Below, in pieces: positions 28,901-39,778 of a stretch of 64,000 bases of DNA. The notes under the pieces are model-generated. The model was not told the origin of the DNA and did not search any database. It saw only the letters and a program-made list of their open reading frames with translations. This stretch comes from Odiellus spinosus (lineage: Eukaryota; Arthropoda; Arachnida; Opiliones; Phalangiidae): assembly GCA_963920705.1 (NCBI GenBank), contig OY987229.1, forward strand, positions 17,985,728 through 18,049,727. Direction: 5' to 3'. Numbering within the stretch: position 1 is the stretch's first letter; each line of letters starts with the position of its first letter. The translations under genes and the position numbers were made by a program.

Positions 28901-31900
28901 CCAGTTCGAAAGATTCTTTAAAATGAGTCTTCACGCAGTCTTTAACCATACTTAAAAACCATTTTGTTATTTTGAATTATTATTATTTAAATTCTAGTCA
29001 AGCCTTCACGTTGGCATTGAATATAACGCGTATTTTGGGGTGCAAAACTTACTTAAAAACCCAAGTTCTGTCCGCGTAATCTTCGAGTCGATCATAATAT
29101 ACCCTCATTACTTCGTGCACCCAAAGACGAACGAAAACTCTACGATTTGGAACCGATTCTCTTTTGATTAGGCAACAACCATGGATAACTCTCGCGAAAT
29201 CTCGTAGATTGAAGATGTAGTGAGATTTTGAAGGTGTTGGGAGCAAGTACTTGATCGTACTTTGGTATATGTCCAGCGTGGCCCTGACTGTAAACTTAAC
29301 ATGAATAAAAAGTGCTATCAAGATGGGCCTAAAACACCAATAAATACACACCAATCGTGCCAACTGCGGAGAACATGTCCACGGGAAAGGTTTGGGCCTA
29401 AAAAAATAAGAAACTCAACCACAATAGCACTTTACAAAGTTGAAATTCAAGCCTAATAACAAAACTTTTTTTGGGTCGTATAAAAAACTCACCCGCAAAT
29501 GAATGTTCATTAAAGTATTAAAAATCCTCGTCAAAGTCTCTTCGCTGAATTGATTAACGGAAAGAACAGTGAAATGTCTAAGCAAGCGTGGCGTAAAATT
29601 ACTCCTGGCCCCACCAGGTGGACCCATAACGGCCAAAAGTTGTACATCTTGTAGGACAATTTTCGTTAATTCCTTTCGATCGAACCAATAACCGTGATCT
29701 AATAATTGTCTAAGTAGTTCTAATGGCGGATGGGCTCCGTACTTTTCCGCTTGGGGCATATTTAAATCGTCGACCAAAATGACGCATTTTTTACCCAGTG
29801 GTGGGCCATAAACTCCCTTTCGACGTTTTTCCAATTTTGACATGATTATATCCTGGGGGAAATGGTAGTTAATTCAAAATCTGTTGGCAAAATTGCCTGG
29901 ATTCGCGGAACAACTACCTGAATCTGCGGAGCAGTTGTGTGCGCGCAAAAATTCAATATTATGGGTAAATAAGAAGTGTTGGACAGGCCTTTAAGTAATT
30001 TATCGCGAGAATAAACGCTTTTGCCCGTACCGGTTGGACCAACTAGTAGTAAAGGCCTATAAATACAAGTTTCAAAGAGTTTTACATAGCGAGTCTATTC
30101 AAATTCATATATTTGCAAAACTAACTTCTTGTTTTGAATGAATAAGTCCATCAGGATTGAATATCGAACGGTATCGACGGTTGGTACAATTACTTCCCTA
30201 ATATCAACCGAATCGTCGTCTAAAGGATGTAAACTTTCCGACCAAGGTACCCACTGACTTCGACCGCGACACTTAGAACCAATGATTTAAATTTTTCAAA
30301 ATTTCTTATTTTGAAGCGATTGGTCTGATCTTGAATCGAATTAAAAAACATCTTACCTCAAAATTATAATCATAAATTAACCCTTCAATCGGAAACGGGC
30401 AATCAAATTTTCCAATATTTTCCGGAACAGGATACTCTCTGCTCGAACCAATCAGAAGTTCTTTCAAGAAGTAACTAAACTTCTCCCTGCTTTTGCTATC
30501 GAGGGCACCACCTATGGACCACGTGATTCCGAAGGCAAAGGCTCCCATGACCCATGTTCTTATGAATCTCATATCACTAGCGTCCGAGCTACGTGAGCTA
30601 CCTTTTTCCATAACCATCGTTACAAACTGGAGTAAACACCGAACCAAACTTTGATCACCGGTTGAGACCCATTCTTTACAGTTTTTCCGTTGAAATTCCA
30701 AAGAGGCTGGTATTAACCATTCGGAGAGGCTAGTTAGAAGTTCGGAAAGACGCCAGCGTTCCGGAACTTTCGCTAACCAGGATGTGAACTGTGGTCGCCA
30801 TCCAAGTACTTCCGGTTCGATATAAACCATACCACAACGACTAACTGTCGCTGGCTAGAATTTTATTTGATATAAATTTATATAGCTTGAAAATAACTTT
30901 AAAATGAGGTAACTCTTGTTAAAATCGCTCCATAAATAACGAAGTTCGAAAAGTGAAAAACTCCACGATGACGTCATTATCTTATTTCTTATTTATGATC
31001 CGATTTTGACGCGGTTTGTCTCATTTTAAAGCTCTTTATATATACTGGTCAAAATATTAATTACCGATGCTCCAGCTAAATCGGTAACTTCAAAAATCAA
31101 ACTCATAGTTGAAGTTAAGCATATAGTTTCCCCGCTCATAAGACACAACTTAAAGATATTAATGATAACATGTCATACACTGCATATGTGTCTATTGATG
31201 TATGATAAACTGAAAACTTACTTTCTTGTTGTCATCGAGAACAGTGTTCATACTTTCAGCCCATAATGTATCTACGGGTCCATCGAAAATAATCCATTTA
31301 CGTTGCGGAGTATTCAAATTCGCGAATTTTCGAAATATCTGAGCTACCAGTCCATCACTCCACTTTTAAAATGTTTAATAGATAAAAAAGTATGTAGTTA
31401 GTCAACTTTCTAGCTTGACAGGTACATACCTCTCGGGAAACAGGATCGAATTGTCCAAAGAGTTGGGCCAAATTTAAGGTTTTCGGATTAAGAGTTTCCA
31501 TCAAAACTTCGCCACTGTCGGGCAAGCTGGACAATGTTTTGGCCAATACGTTCAAAATGGTGGATTTACCACTGTCGGGGGCTCCGACTAACATAAAACC
31601 GTGTCTACCCGACATAACGCTATACGTTTGTGACAATTTCTCCAAAAAACCATCAACTGGATTCAAATTCATCTTATGGCATACGTCTTTCGCCGTTTCA
31701 AAGAACAACTGTATAAAATATTAAAATAATTTAATTTTAATCTCGTGAAATTAGGCAATAATCTTTTAGTAAGGATACCCCACCTCTTCGTCCGTTTGGG
31801 TCTGCTTAATATTTGGAAACAAGTCCTGCAGAATACCATGAAACAATGGTATATCGTGGGACAAGAATTTTGGAGTGTTAACGTCAATTACGGCTTTTAA

Positions 31901-34900
31901 TAACTATAATTTAACGATGGTTAAATACGATTTAACGAAGATCTTAATAGTTTTATTTCAATCACCAGCGATTCCTCGGGCTCTTGGACATAAATTAACT
32001 TCAATTGACCAGCAACAGCAAGTACTGCTTTCAGAGCTCTCATGCCGTAATCGTAATGCCATTGAGGCGACAACTGTTCGGAACAGAGTCTAAAAACAAC
32101 AACCAATTTCTCCGACAATGGTCGAGCGGCGAGAAAACCGTAGGAATACAAGAGTATCTCGGCAATCATGCCATAATCGGGTACCATCATCGCCACGGTA
32201 CGAAATAAAACCTTTGTGGGAAATAATATAAATTAAAGGGAGTGTAATCACCCTGGCGGATCCCCCCTATATTCTGTGTTGACCATAGCAAATTGTACAG
32301 TCAAAGCTAGGTTGTTTGCGTGAGGGAAGAATATTTTAAAGGGGCAAATATCTGAGCAGTTAGGGCCTTTAACAAATCCTCTAATACAAAAATATACAAG
32401 TTATACGAACCTTTAAGTTATCTGGTAGTTGAGATCGGCCAGCGTAATGCGGGTTCATCGTTATACAAACGTAACAAGTTGGATTCAAACTTATCATAGT
32501 GCCTTCAAACTCAAATTTTTCTTTTTTACACTGAATCGCGTGGGTTATGCATTGAATTTGTTGGGCTACAACGGACAACACTTCCAATTCAATTCTATTA
32601 AATTCGTCAAAACAAGCCCATGCTCCTGATGAAGCTAGACCTGCGTAATTTTACACAATATTTAGACTGAAGAAGTTCGCGGAACTTTCCTGATCTAAAA
32701 TACCTTTGAAGAATTTTCCCATAGCTAAGTAATCGAGACCTTCGGAGCAATTAAAGACGACACACTGAACGGCTAAGGCTTTAGCCAAGTCTTTAGTAGT
32801 CTCCGTTTTACCAGTGCCAGCGGGACCTTCGGGCGCTCCGTTCAAGTGTAGATGATAAGCGGCCATCAACGTGCGATAACAACGATCGGTTAAAGGCGTC
32901 ATAACCAACCGGTCACTATTACCCAAATATTCGTAAGCGTATTGGGCTTCGGTGTAAATCATTCGAACCAGAACGTTCTTATTTTCCCAGAAATATCTCA
33001 ATTGCGATGTCCAATTAAAATCGTTTATACGATTGACTTTCTTTTCTATTAGATCAGTGACAACGTCACGACTATGCACGTCCAGAACTATTAGAGCCCC
33101 CATGGTTTTACGGACAAGGGGAGGTAGTTCTGATCGGACGAAATTGACCACAACACCTAAATGTTCTTCCTGGATTTTAGAGTAAAGTTTCAGTTCTGTA
33201 TTTTGGTCATCGCCTCGTAAAAGCGCTTTTGTCACTGATTCTGTCCATTTAATTTGCGATACGCATAAAACTACTTGTCCAGGCCAATTTGTGGCCCAAG
33301 TACCTCTTGTTTCGTCAGAGTATGCCTGGAAAGACGTCATTTCATAAATATTTTAACTCTGTTACAAACCTAATCATTTACGTAATCATTATAAAGATTT
33401 TTATAGCCACAATTTGTTTTATAGGAGTCTCAAACTTCCACTTTTATGTTTGATATTTTCCCGCCAACAAAAGTAAAACTTAAACTTACTTTATAGCCAT
33501 CAACGATAGACTTGTGAACCGAATCTTTCATGGCACTTTGCACATCGCATAACCATTTTTCAACCTGACCGTTGGCTTTCACCGTATCAACTTGTTCAAT
33601 GAACTCTACTCTTTCACCTTCGCTGCTAATCATGGCCGTGATGTTCAAATCTTCGGTGAATTCAAGAAGGTCAATGCCTTCGAAACATTTCTTTAAATGT
33701 GGCTGAACTCTTTTCGGGTCTTGAGTTTCCGACAAAATTTCCAGCATCTCGTCGTTCGATAGAAAGTAGAAACGCGGAAACATCAAACGTTTCTGCTCCA
33801 GGTAACAGGTTAAACCTTTACTAATTATCTCCAGAGTTTCCAAAATGGCGCGGAATGTATCGAGAAAGTGAGATGTCTTTACGATGGATAATACTTTGGG
33901 AGATTGCGTAGTTTCATGCATAGCCTCTCGCCATTTCTGATCAATTTCCACAAATAATTTCCCTGCAATAATTAAAAGTTATACTTTAACGCTACTACTA
34001 TTAAAAAATGTTCTTGGTTTTGGAATATAATAACATTATAGCATAGAGTTAAGCGGGACCTTCAAAATGAGACCACCTGCGTTAAAATCGGACTATAAGA
34101 AAGTTACGAATTTTCAAATATAAAGAACATTGCACGATGACGTCACTATGAGAATTTACTGTTTTAGTTTTTCGAGTGTAACTTTGTTATTTATGAATTG
34201 ATTTTGAGGTGCTTGGTTTCTTTTAAAAGCTCTTGCAAAGCCATATATGAATAAGTAAACAAATAATTCAAAGATGACGTAACGTAGAAAGTAATTTATT
34301 GGCTGATTTTGACGTAGTGGGTCTCATTTTAAAGCTCCTAATAAGTCATGTTAGAAATAAAACGTACCTTCAATTGGTATTTGTATCATGATATCTTGCG
34401 AACTGAAAACGGGTTCTAAATACAACCATTGCGATTGCACGCTTAACCAGGCGTCCAAGGTATCTTGCAGCAAATTTAGTTTCGTCTCCCAACTTTTAAT
34501 ATTTTTCTCTATTGGTTTGCTAAAGGGTGAACCTCGCATGGTTTGCGTTCGTACGACGTGGTCATCCAGCAAATTCTGTATCTCTTCAATCGAGGCTAAT
34601 ATCCTGGTTTCGCCGTCTCTGTACACCAGCAACGGTATACTCATCTGGTCCCATTCTTGTTTCATTTTAACTAGGGCTTGTTCTAAACTATACTCCTTCG
34701 AGGCGACAGCCGCGATAGTTTCAAGCTTCTCAAGATGAAAACTGATGGGTAACTCTAGCATCCGTCTTAAGGTTGTACCAGTGTTGGGAACAATGTCACC
34801 AACTTCTAATTCCTGGGCCATTTCATGCCAATGGCGAGTTTTTAAACCAGGATTACATAATATTCCGATAGCAGCCAAGTTTCCTATTATTACGAAAATG

Positions 34901-37900
34901 TGAGAAGAAAATACGCGATTATTATCTCTCAGGGATAATTAAAATATAGATGCCTAATACCGAGTCTCTCGTAAGCAAACTCGACCGGCGTTAGTTTGGG
35001 CGAGAAGGGGGTAACACCAGAACAAAATGGTAAAGCGAGCAGTTGTAAGGCGGTGCGCAGAGTTGATAATTTCACGCTACGTTATCTACCCACTTTCTCA
35101 TCCAAACGAACACCGGTCGAGCTTGCTTACTCGAAAAAAGGTTGCTACTCCTACTAGGCATCCATTTTGGATTTATCCTTGTTTTTAATTTTGGCTCCAC
35201 AAAATTAATTTTGAGGCGATCAGAGTAAAACGAATCCCAAGAGTGATTAGTAGATATTAGCTCAATCTTGAAGCCAATGAAGTACCTTTAAATTTGGCGA
35301 TTCCGGTGCTTAAAAATTCGCAGAGTTTCAAAGGAGGAGGTAAATTAGCTATGGAAACAGGCTTATTTTGAGTCTTGTTGGAATTCAAAGCGCGACGATT
35401 GCCTCCTCCTGTCAGAACGTTCTTAAATTTGCCACGGAACGTTTTTTGAAGCTCATAAGCTTGTTCGCTAAACAATTCGACTTGCGATTCAATTTGATCG
35501 CTTTTCATGTCTAAAAAACTTCCGTCCAACCAATTTTTTTCAGTTCGTTGCCAGTTATTAATAGCCGAGTACAATTGCAAATACGGCGATAGTTCTTGCG
35601 ATACGGAATCAGCGTCCGGGTAACTACTAACAGGAATCTTGAAAAGATGTTCTTCGTGGTTTATCCAACTAATGGCGGAGAAAACTAAAAAATTCCCAAA
35701 AGATACAAATTTAGTTGTAGCATTTTGGCAACAAACATTTAAATTTAAAACCTTTGAGAACTCGTTTGTGAAACAATTTCGATTCCATAGTGTATTGTCG
35801 TAATAAATTAATATCTCCGTAACCGTCAAAATCTTTGACTTGTTTGGATAAACGATCGACTTCTTTGGTTACAAAATCAATTTGAGCGGCCATATTATCT
35901 TCCAAGTTCCATTTGGAAGAATCTAGCATTTGCGTGCAAGTCTCCAGGTTTGGTTCGATGTTAGTGGGTAAAGATAAGACTTCGGAATTAAGTTCCAAAT
36001 CAGCTGGCAAAAATTGATAATTGTCCAACATTCTTAGCATTCTCTGACCAGATTCCTATAACGTGTTTTCGAAATTAGACCTTTAATTGTGTGGTAAACA
36101 ATGTACCGTTTATATAATTACTTGAACTTCTAGACTAAGTTCGGGTAGTTTTTTCGAGCAAATATGGTCTAATAAGACATTCATTTTCAACATTTCTTCA
36201 GTATTTCTTGGTACGTTTTGTAGTTTAGATTTTAGATCGTAAAATTCTTCGCATAATCTAAATTAAATAAGGTGTAAAAAAGGAAAATAGTGTTTTTTAT
36301 CGCAGCCTCATATAGGAATTCTAAAACTTGCTGGGGGCGGGGGAAGGGTATTAAACAACTTTTAGGGGTGGCTACCAAACAATTTAAGCAAAATGGAACA
36401 TGAAATCATGGTAAGTGTAAATAATTTTTCGATCAACAAACTTGGTATTGTGTTTGACGTGATATTGATACATTGTATCCAAAATCTGGCGAACAATGTG
36501 TTCCAAAATTTCCCTTAGACCTCTTTTAAGTTGAGTAACATCGGCGTAAAGAATTAAAAAATGTTCTCCGTTTGGTTTTTCGCTCAATCGTTTCAAAATA
36601 GCTTGATTTTTAAGCAATTCTTCTTCCATGATTGGAAAAGAATTCGCAGTTTTAAGAAACTGGGCGACTTTCTCTTCAGCATCGCCATAAACCACAAATA
36701 GGAAATCTTTAACTTTTGAAATAAGATTCTAGGATTATTTGTCTACGCGGTAATTTCTTTTATAATGAATGGATACTGCAGCTATGCCTTTTGCAATTTT
36801 TTCCCCACCTTTGAGATGCAGTATCCTATAAACCAGGGAAATAAATTCCTACCAAAATTGTTAGCCCATTCCTCGAGGTTTTCTTTTTGACACGATATGA
36901 CTGCAGTTATTTCAAATTCAATTTTGTTCAGTACGTCAGGATGCATTTTAAGGGGTGCTCCTCTAATAGAGTCAATTTTACCCAGATGTTTGAATATATT
37001 AGTTAAACTATTATCCAACTAATTAAAAATTTCCAACGGTTAATTAACATCATTTATTAAATGATTATGAGATTGATCTTGCTCAGACCTTCAAAATGAT
37101 ATCAAGTACGTCAAAATCGAACCAGAATTAAGAAAGTTACAAATTTCAAAAAACCGTCATGACGTCAGTACGGTCACACCGAATTTTTATTGGGTCGTAG
37201 CTTCGTTAATTGTGGGTCAACTCGAACGTGGTCGGTCTCAATTTGAAGATCTAAATGATTTGTATCCGAATCCCTGGATTTTGAAACTCACTCTGCGTAC
37301 GAGCGACAACCAAGTTTGTACTATATGTTCTTCGGAAGGAGTATAGGCTACTTCCCTTCCAAGTAACTTAATATCAACCCTGAGTTTGGTTTCGTTGTAG
37401 TTGCACGTACTAGCAGCCATAGTTTGGTTAATCAAGGCTCGAATCATTATCTCCTTCGCGTTTCTCAACTCCAATGAAATTAAAACAGCCGAAGTTTGTA
37501 AAACAATCTTTTTAACTCGAATTGTTTTCGAATTTTTGGATTCCCACAGATCCACGAGTTCTTTATAAACAGGTTGCCACCACCTACACGACAATTTTAA
37601 TCCCGTTAATCATGGTTTATTAATACGTATTTAAATTAAGATCCAGTAATAACCTATTAAGAATTTTATATTCCATAGCTTCGCAAGCTTGGTCAAATGT
37701 ATCTTCCAACTGTCTCGTAGAAACTGGGTTTGGAAAACTACGAATATATTATTAAACAGAGGAAGTTTATTTTATTGACCATGGTGATTAATTTATATCA
37801 TTATTGAATTAATTTACGAGACTGCTACTACATGGCTAAGAAAAACAGTTAAACTATTTTGGGCTGAACTAGTCCATTTTCAATCCATTTCTCGAAAATT

Positions 37901-39544
37901 AATTCATCAATATTATAAAACGAATCTCTTGTGGAAAACATGTGATGACATTAAGTATAACCTGATTGAACTCAAATCAATGGTATTGGTTCTAAGATTC
38001 TTCAAACAATTCTGAAAAATACTTTGCACGCAGGGATGGAAGATTTGAAGTTTAAACTTCAACGCGCTGATCGCGTATTTTCGATTATGACGAAGTTCGG
38101 GTGTCACTAACGATAGTAATCTAAAAGATAATTCAAATGTTAAAAAATAAATAAATAATACCTAATAAAGTTTTCAAATTTGATAATCACTTTTCTAATT
38201 TTAAAACCTCTTCGGATTTCTTTTTATCTTCTTTAGGATCGGGTTTAACGCTTTGTATTAATTCCAATTCATTCATACAAGCGACATATTCGCTTCGAAC
38301 TTCAATCATCATATTAGATATAAAATCAGATTTCCATTTTTCATTTTTAGATGAATTAGGAGAAACTTTTTTGACAATATTTCTCTCCCAAGATTTGGGT
38401 AAATTTGGTCTCAAAGGAAGTTTCGATGCCTGAGTGCAATCTTTTGCCTAATTAAATAAAATCTAGCATTAAATTAATTTGTATAATGTGATGAGTAATT
38501 AACAAGATATTAAAGTGATGCTTTCACTATTTCACACGAAATCCAAATGGTATTTTAATACCATATTTGAAAAAAGATACAAATTATGTATAAACATATG
38601 CTGTCTAGAAAAGATTACCAGAACAGTAAAAATAAATTTTGTGGCATTTTATTTGAATTTCTTAAAAAAGTAAAGAGGTAAAATTTTGAATATGCCTTTT
38701 TAATTCATAAACCTTTGAAAAAATTATGACAGCATCACTTTAAATAAAATGTGTACGTACTGAAGTTGGTCTCGAAGTTTTGGAATTACTGGAGGTGTTA
38801 GACTTTTTCCATCTACAAGAAGCCTTTTTCCTTAAAGTTAAGTTTAACGCAAAAGTTAATTAAAATTACCAGTGAAAAATCGAATATCTGCGATTTATAG
38901 AGCTCCTTTAAAGTCGCCTTCTTTTCTCACTTAGCAGACGAAATTGATCATAAGAAATTGTACTGTTCAACGTGTTCAAGGGAAGATGATTTTTCAAGCA
39001 CTGGCAAATTCTTGAGCAGATAGTGCCTTTAAAGGCGTATCTGCTCCGAAATTTGCCCCTTTAAATGTTCTTCCCTTACGCCCACAGCCTAGCTTTGGTT
39101 AATGTCGTCTGCTAAGCTAGAAAAAAAGCCGACTTTAAAGGGGATTTAAAAATAGGAGATAGTCTGGTCTGAAATTTGACCCCTTTAAAATGTTCTTCCC
39201 TTTCGCACATATCCTAGCTTTGACTGTACAATTTGCTATGGTCAACGTCGTCTGCTAAGCTAGAAAAGAAGACCACTTTAAAGGGGATTTAAAAATTGCA
39301 GATAGTTCCTTTAAAGCAGATCCCTTTGTTAAAAAAATAACATTAACCTTTCTTCTTCTTTGTATTTTTTGGCCATGTCCAATAGTTTATGATTTTTATA
39401 TTTATCCCTATCAATAGGACATTCCGGAATGGGTGGAATATGTGGCAATTTTCGCAAAATACTTTTGTCCAAAACATCGCAGACTCTAATTCCTCGACCA
39501 TAAGGATATCTCTTATCAATCCTAGCTCCGCGACTCCCGGACAT
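19946..39544 (-). CDS. DNAH12: Axonemal dynein heavy chain 12 (single-headed inner arm)
   Basis: This is the motor heavy chain of a monomeric inner-arm axonemal dynein. There are 39 exons and 3,909 aa (DNAH3/7/12 class ~3,950-4,100). Ascending: 19946-20099, 20180-20284, 21144-21587, 21874-21956, 22012-22200, 22377-23033, 23091-23306, 23370-23640, 23699-25146, 25219-25359, 25639-26071, 27436-28314, 28693-28950, 29053-29287, 29352-29397, 29493-29852, 29918-30056, 30126-30271, 30357-30854, 31065-31148, 31222-31362, 31430-31708, 31784-31903, 31966-32211, 32411-32640, 32704-33325, 33490-33962, 34368-34883, 35286-35684, 35752-36055, 36122-36257, 36442-36712, 36853-37018, 37292-37583, 37654-37737, 37962-38120, 38191-38447, 38761-38812, 39348-39544. 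P-loops: AAA1 GPAGTGKT (~1268), AAA2 GAPDSGKS (~1550), AAA3 GPTGTGKS (~1896), AAA4 GVGGSGRQS (~2258). The stalk and microtubule-binding tip lie at ~2500-2850. DNAH12 rather than DNAH7/3 is indicated by [36 protein letters not shown] and the terminus QLDD. The acceptor of exon 2 (38812 or 38830) is ambiguous. Confidence 0.97.
20361..20540. mobile_element. GGCCCTATCTGCTC-type MITE in a DNAH12 intron
   Basis: A ~180-bp element running from 'gaaggccctatctgctc' to 'cagatggtccctttaaagg', with internal 'acgtcgtctgctaagcaag' and 'ttttaaaggggctttaaaaa' blocks. The same blocks recur at 32278-32382, 38886-39318 and 48505-48660. It lies in the second-last DNAH12 intron (20285-21143). Confidence 0.65.
20886..20929. 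mobile_element. Terminal fragment of the same MITE, inverted
   Basis: 'ttttaaaggggcaggttta' followed by 'gagcagatagggcctttaaa' is the reverse complement of the left end of the copy at 20361-20540. The two may be the outer arms of one larger composite (20361-20929). A 20-nt A-run lies between them. Confidence 0.5.
26096..26215. mobile_element. Partial copy of the TAAAGGGAGAATG fold-back family
   Basis: The stretch starts with 'taaagggagaatgcaacc', like the left end of the element at 15519. It continues with 'taggcttagtccaccaata' and 'acaaacaaatattaaa', like 59521-59570. It is in DNAH12 intron 26072-27435, just below the acceptor of the 25639-26071 exon. Confidence 0.45.
26305..27160. repeat. 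~100-bp 'gacatttagggg' repeat split by the fold-back element
   Basis: Copies of 'gacatttaggggcaaacgat' and following sequence occur at 26308, 27053 and 27146. 'ctcctgtagaa' and 'cgcctttaaaa' blocks lie between copies. The fold-back element at 26346-26988 interrupts the first unit. A related copy is at 58874-58985. AT-dinucleotide runs follow at 27165-27215. Confidence 0.5.
26346..26988. repeat. Fold-back element of TTCGCCCAA repeats
   Basis: The left half (26346-26630) is an array of 'cccatttcgcccaa'-type units and the right half (26740-26988) an array of the reverse complement 'ttgggcgaaatggg'. Together they form a ~640-bp giant inverted repeat with the unique spacer 26631-26700. The outer ends TACCCATTTCGCCCAA and TTGGGCGAAATGGG are perfect complements over 14 bp. 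It lies in DNAH12 intron 26072-27435 and produces spurious open frames on both strands. Confidence 0.75.
30894..31038. mobile_element. TGACGTCA-centred MITE, copy 1 (DNAH12 intron)
   Basis: The ends are 'ctttaaaatgag' and 'ctcattttaaag', with 'gttaaaatcg' / 'cgattttgacg' sub-terminal blocks and an internal 'cgatgacgtcat'. Two sibling copies lie in other introns of the same gene (34058-34338 and 37087-37254). Confidence 0.6.
32278..32382. mobile_element. GGCCCTATCTGCTC-type MITE, partial copy
   Basis: It spans 'ttgaccatagcaaattgtac' through 'attttaaaggggcaaat' to 'gagcagttagggcctttaa', matching the 3' two-thirds of the family. It lies in DNAH12 intron 32212-32410. Confidence 0.6.
34058..34338. 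mobile_element. TGACGTCA-centred MITE, copy 2 (DNAH12 intron)
   Basis: It runs from 'ccttcaaaatgagaccac' to 'gtgggtctcattttaaagct'. 'gatgacgtcac' and a second 'gatgacgtaac' lie inside, suggesting a duplicated or composite element. It is in the intron 33963-34367. Confidence 0.6.
37087..37254. mobile_element. TGACGTCA-centred MITE, copy 3 (DNAH12 intron)
   Basis: It runs from 'ccttcaaaatgatatca' to 'ggtcggtctcaatttgaag', with an internal 'catgacgtcagt' and 'cgtcaaaatcg'. It is in the intron 37019-37291. Confidence 0.55.
38510..38743. mobile_element. TTAAAGTGATGCT MITE (DNAH12 intron)
   Basis: Termini TTAAAGTGATGCTTTCA (38510-38526) and TGACAGCATCACTTTAA (38727-38743) are 17-bp inverted repeats with one mismatch. 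The 234-bp interior is AT-rich and non-coding. It lies in intron 38448-38760. A half copy is present at 40226-40300. Confidence 0.7.
38886..39318. mobile_element. Cluster of three GGCCCTATCTGCTC-type MITE copies
   Basis: Copy 1 (38886-39034) runs from 'tctgcgatttatagag' to 'gagcagatagtgccttta'. Copy 2 (39035-~39157) and copy 3 (~39160-39318) are in the opposite orientation, each running from 'ctg..ctgaaatttg' through 'tcgtctgctaagctagaaaa' to 'aaaggggatttaaaaat'. They fill the first DNAH12 intron (38813-39347). Confidence 0.65.
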
Positions 39545-39778
39545 GATTTTGAGTTATACTAGTGTAAATTTAAAAACAAAAGCAAGCACGTGGATGTGTG
39601 TTTCAGTTTAAATATCGATTTGAGTGTCGCGTTACCATGGAAACGAAAAAAACATTCGAAATTAGGGGTATACATATTGATTTTAGCCTATACGACGCTA
39701 TTTAAAATTGAAGAGCTCAACAGTTGGTATTTTACATGAGGTGATAAGATAGATGGTTTTACAAGTGGTGAATTAAAA
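39545..39778. promoter_or_regulatory. Divergent intergenic region, DNAH12 / small coiled-coil gene
   Basis: 234 bp separate the two start codons, the shortest head-to-head spacing in the window. A shared promoter is inferred. A short upstream ATG frame (from 39754, 'atggttttacaagtggtgaa' then a stop) precedes the plus-strand start codon. Confidence 0.4.
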
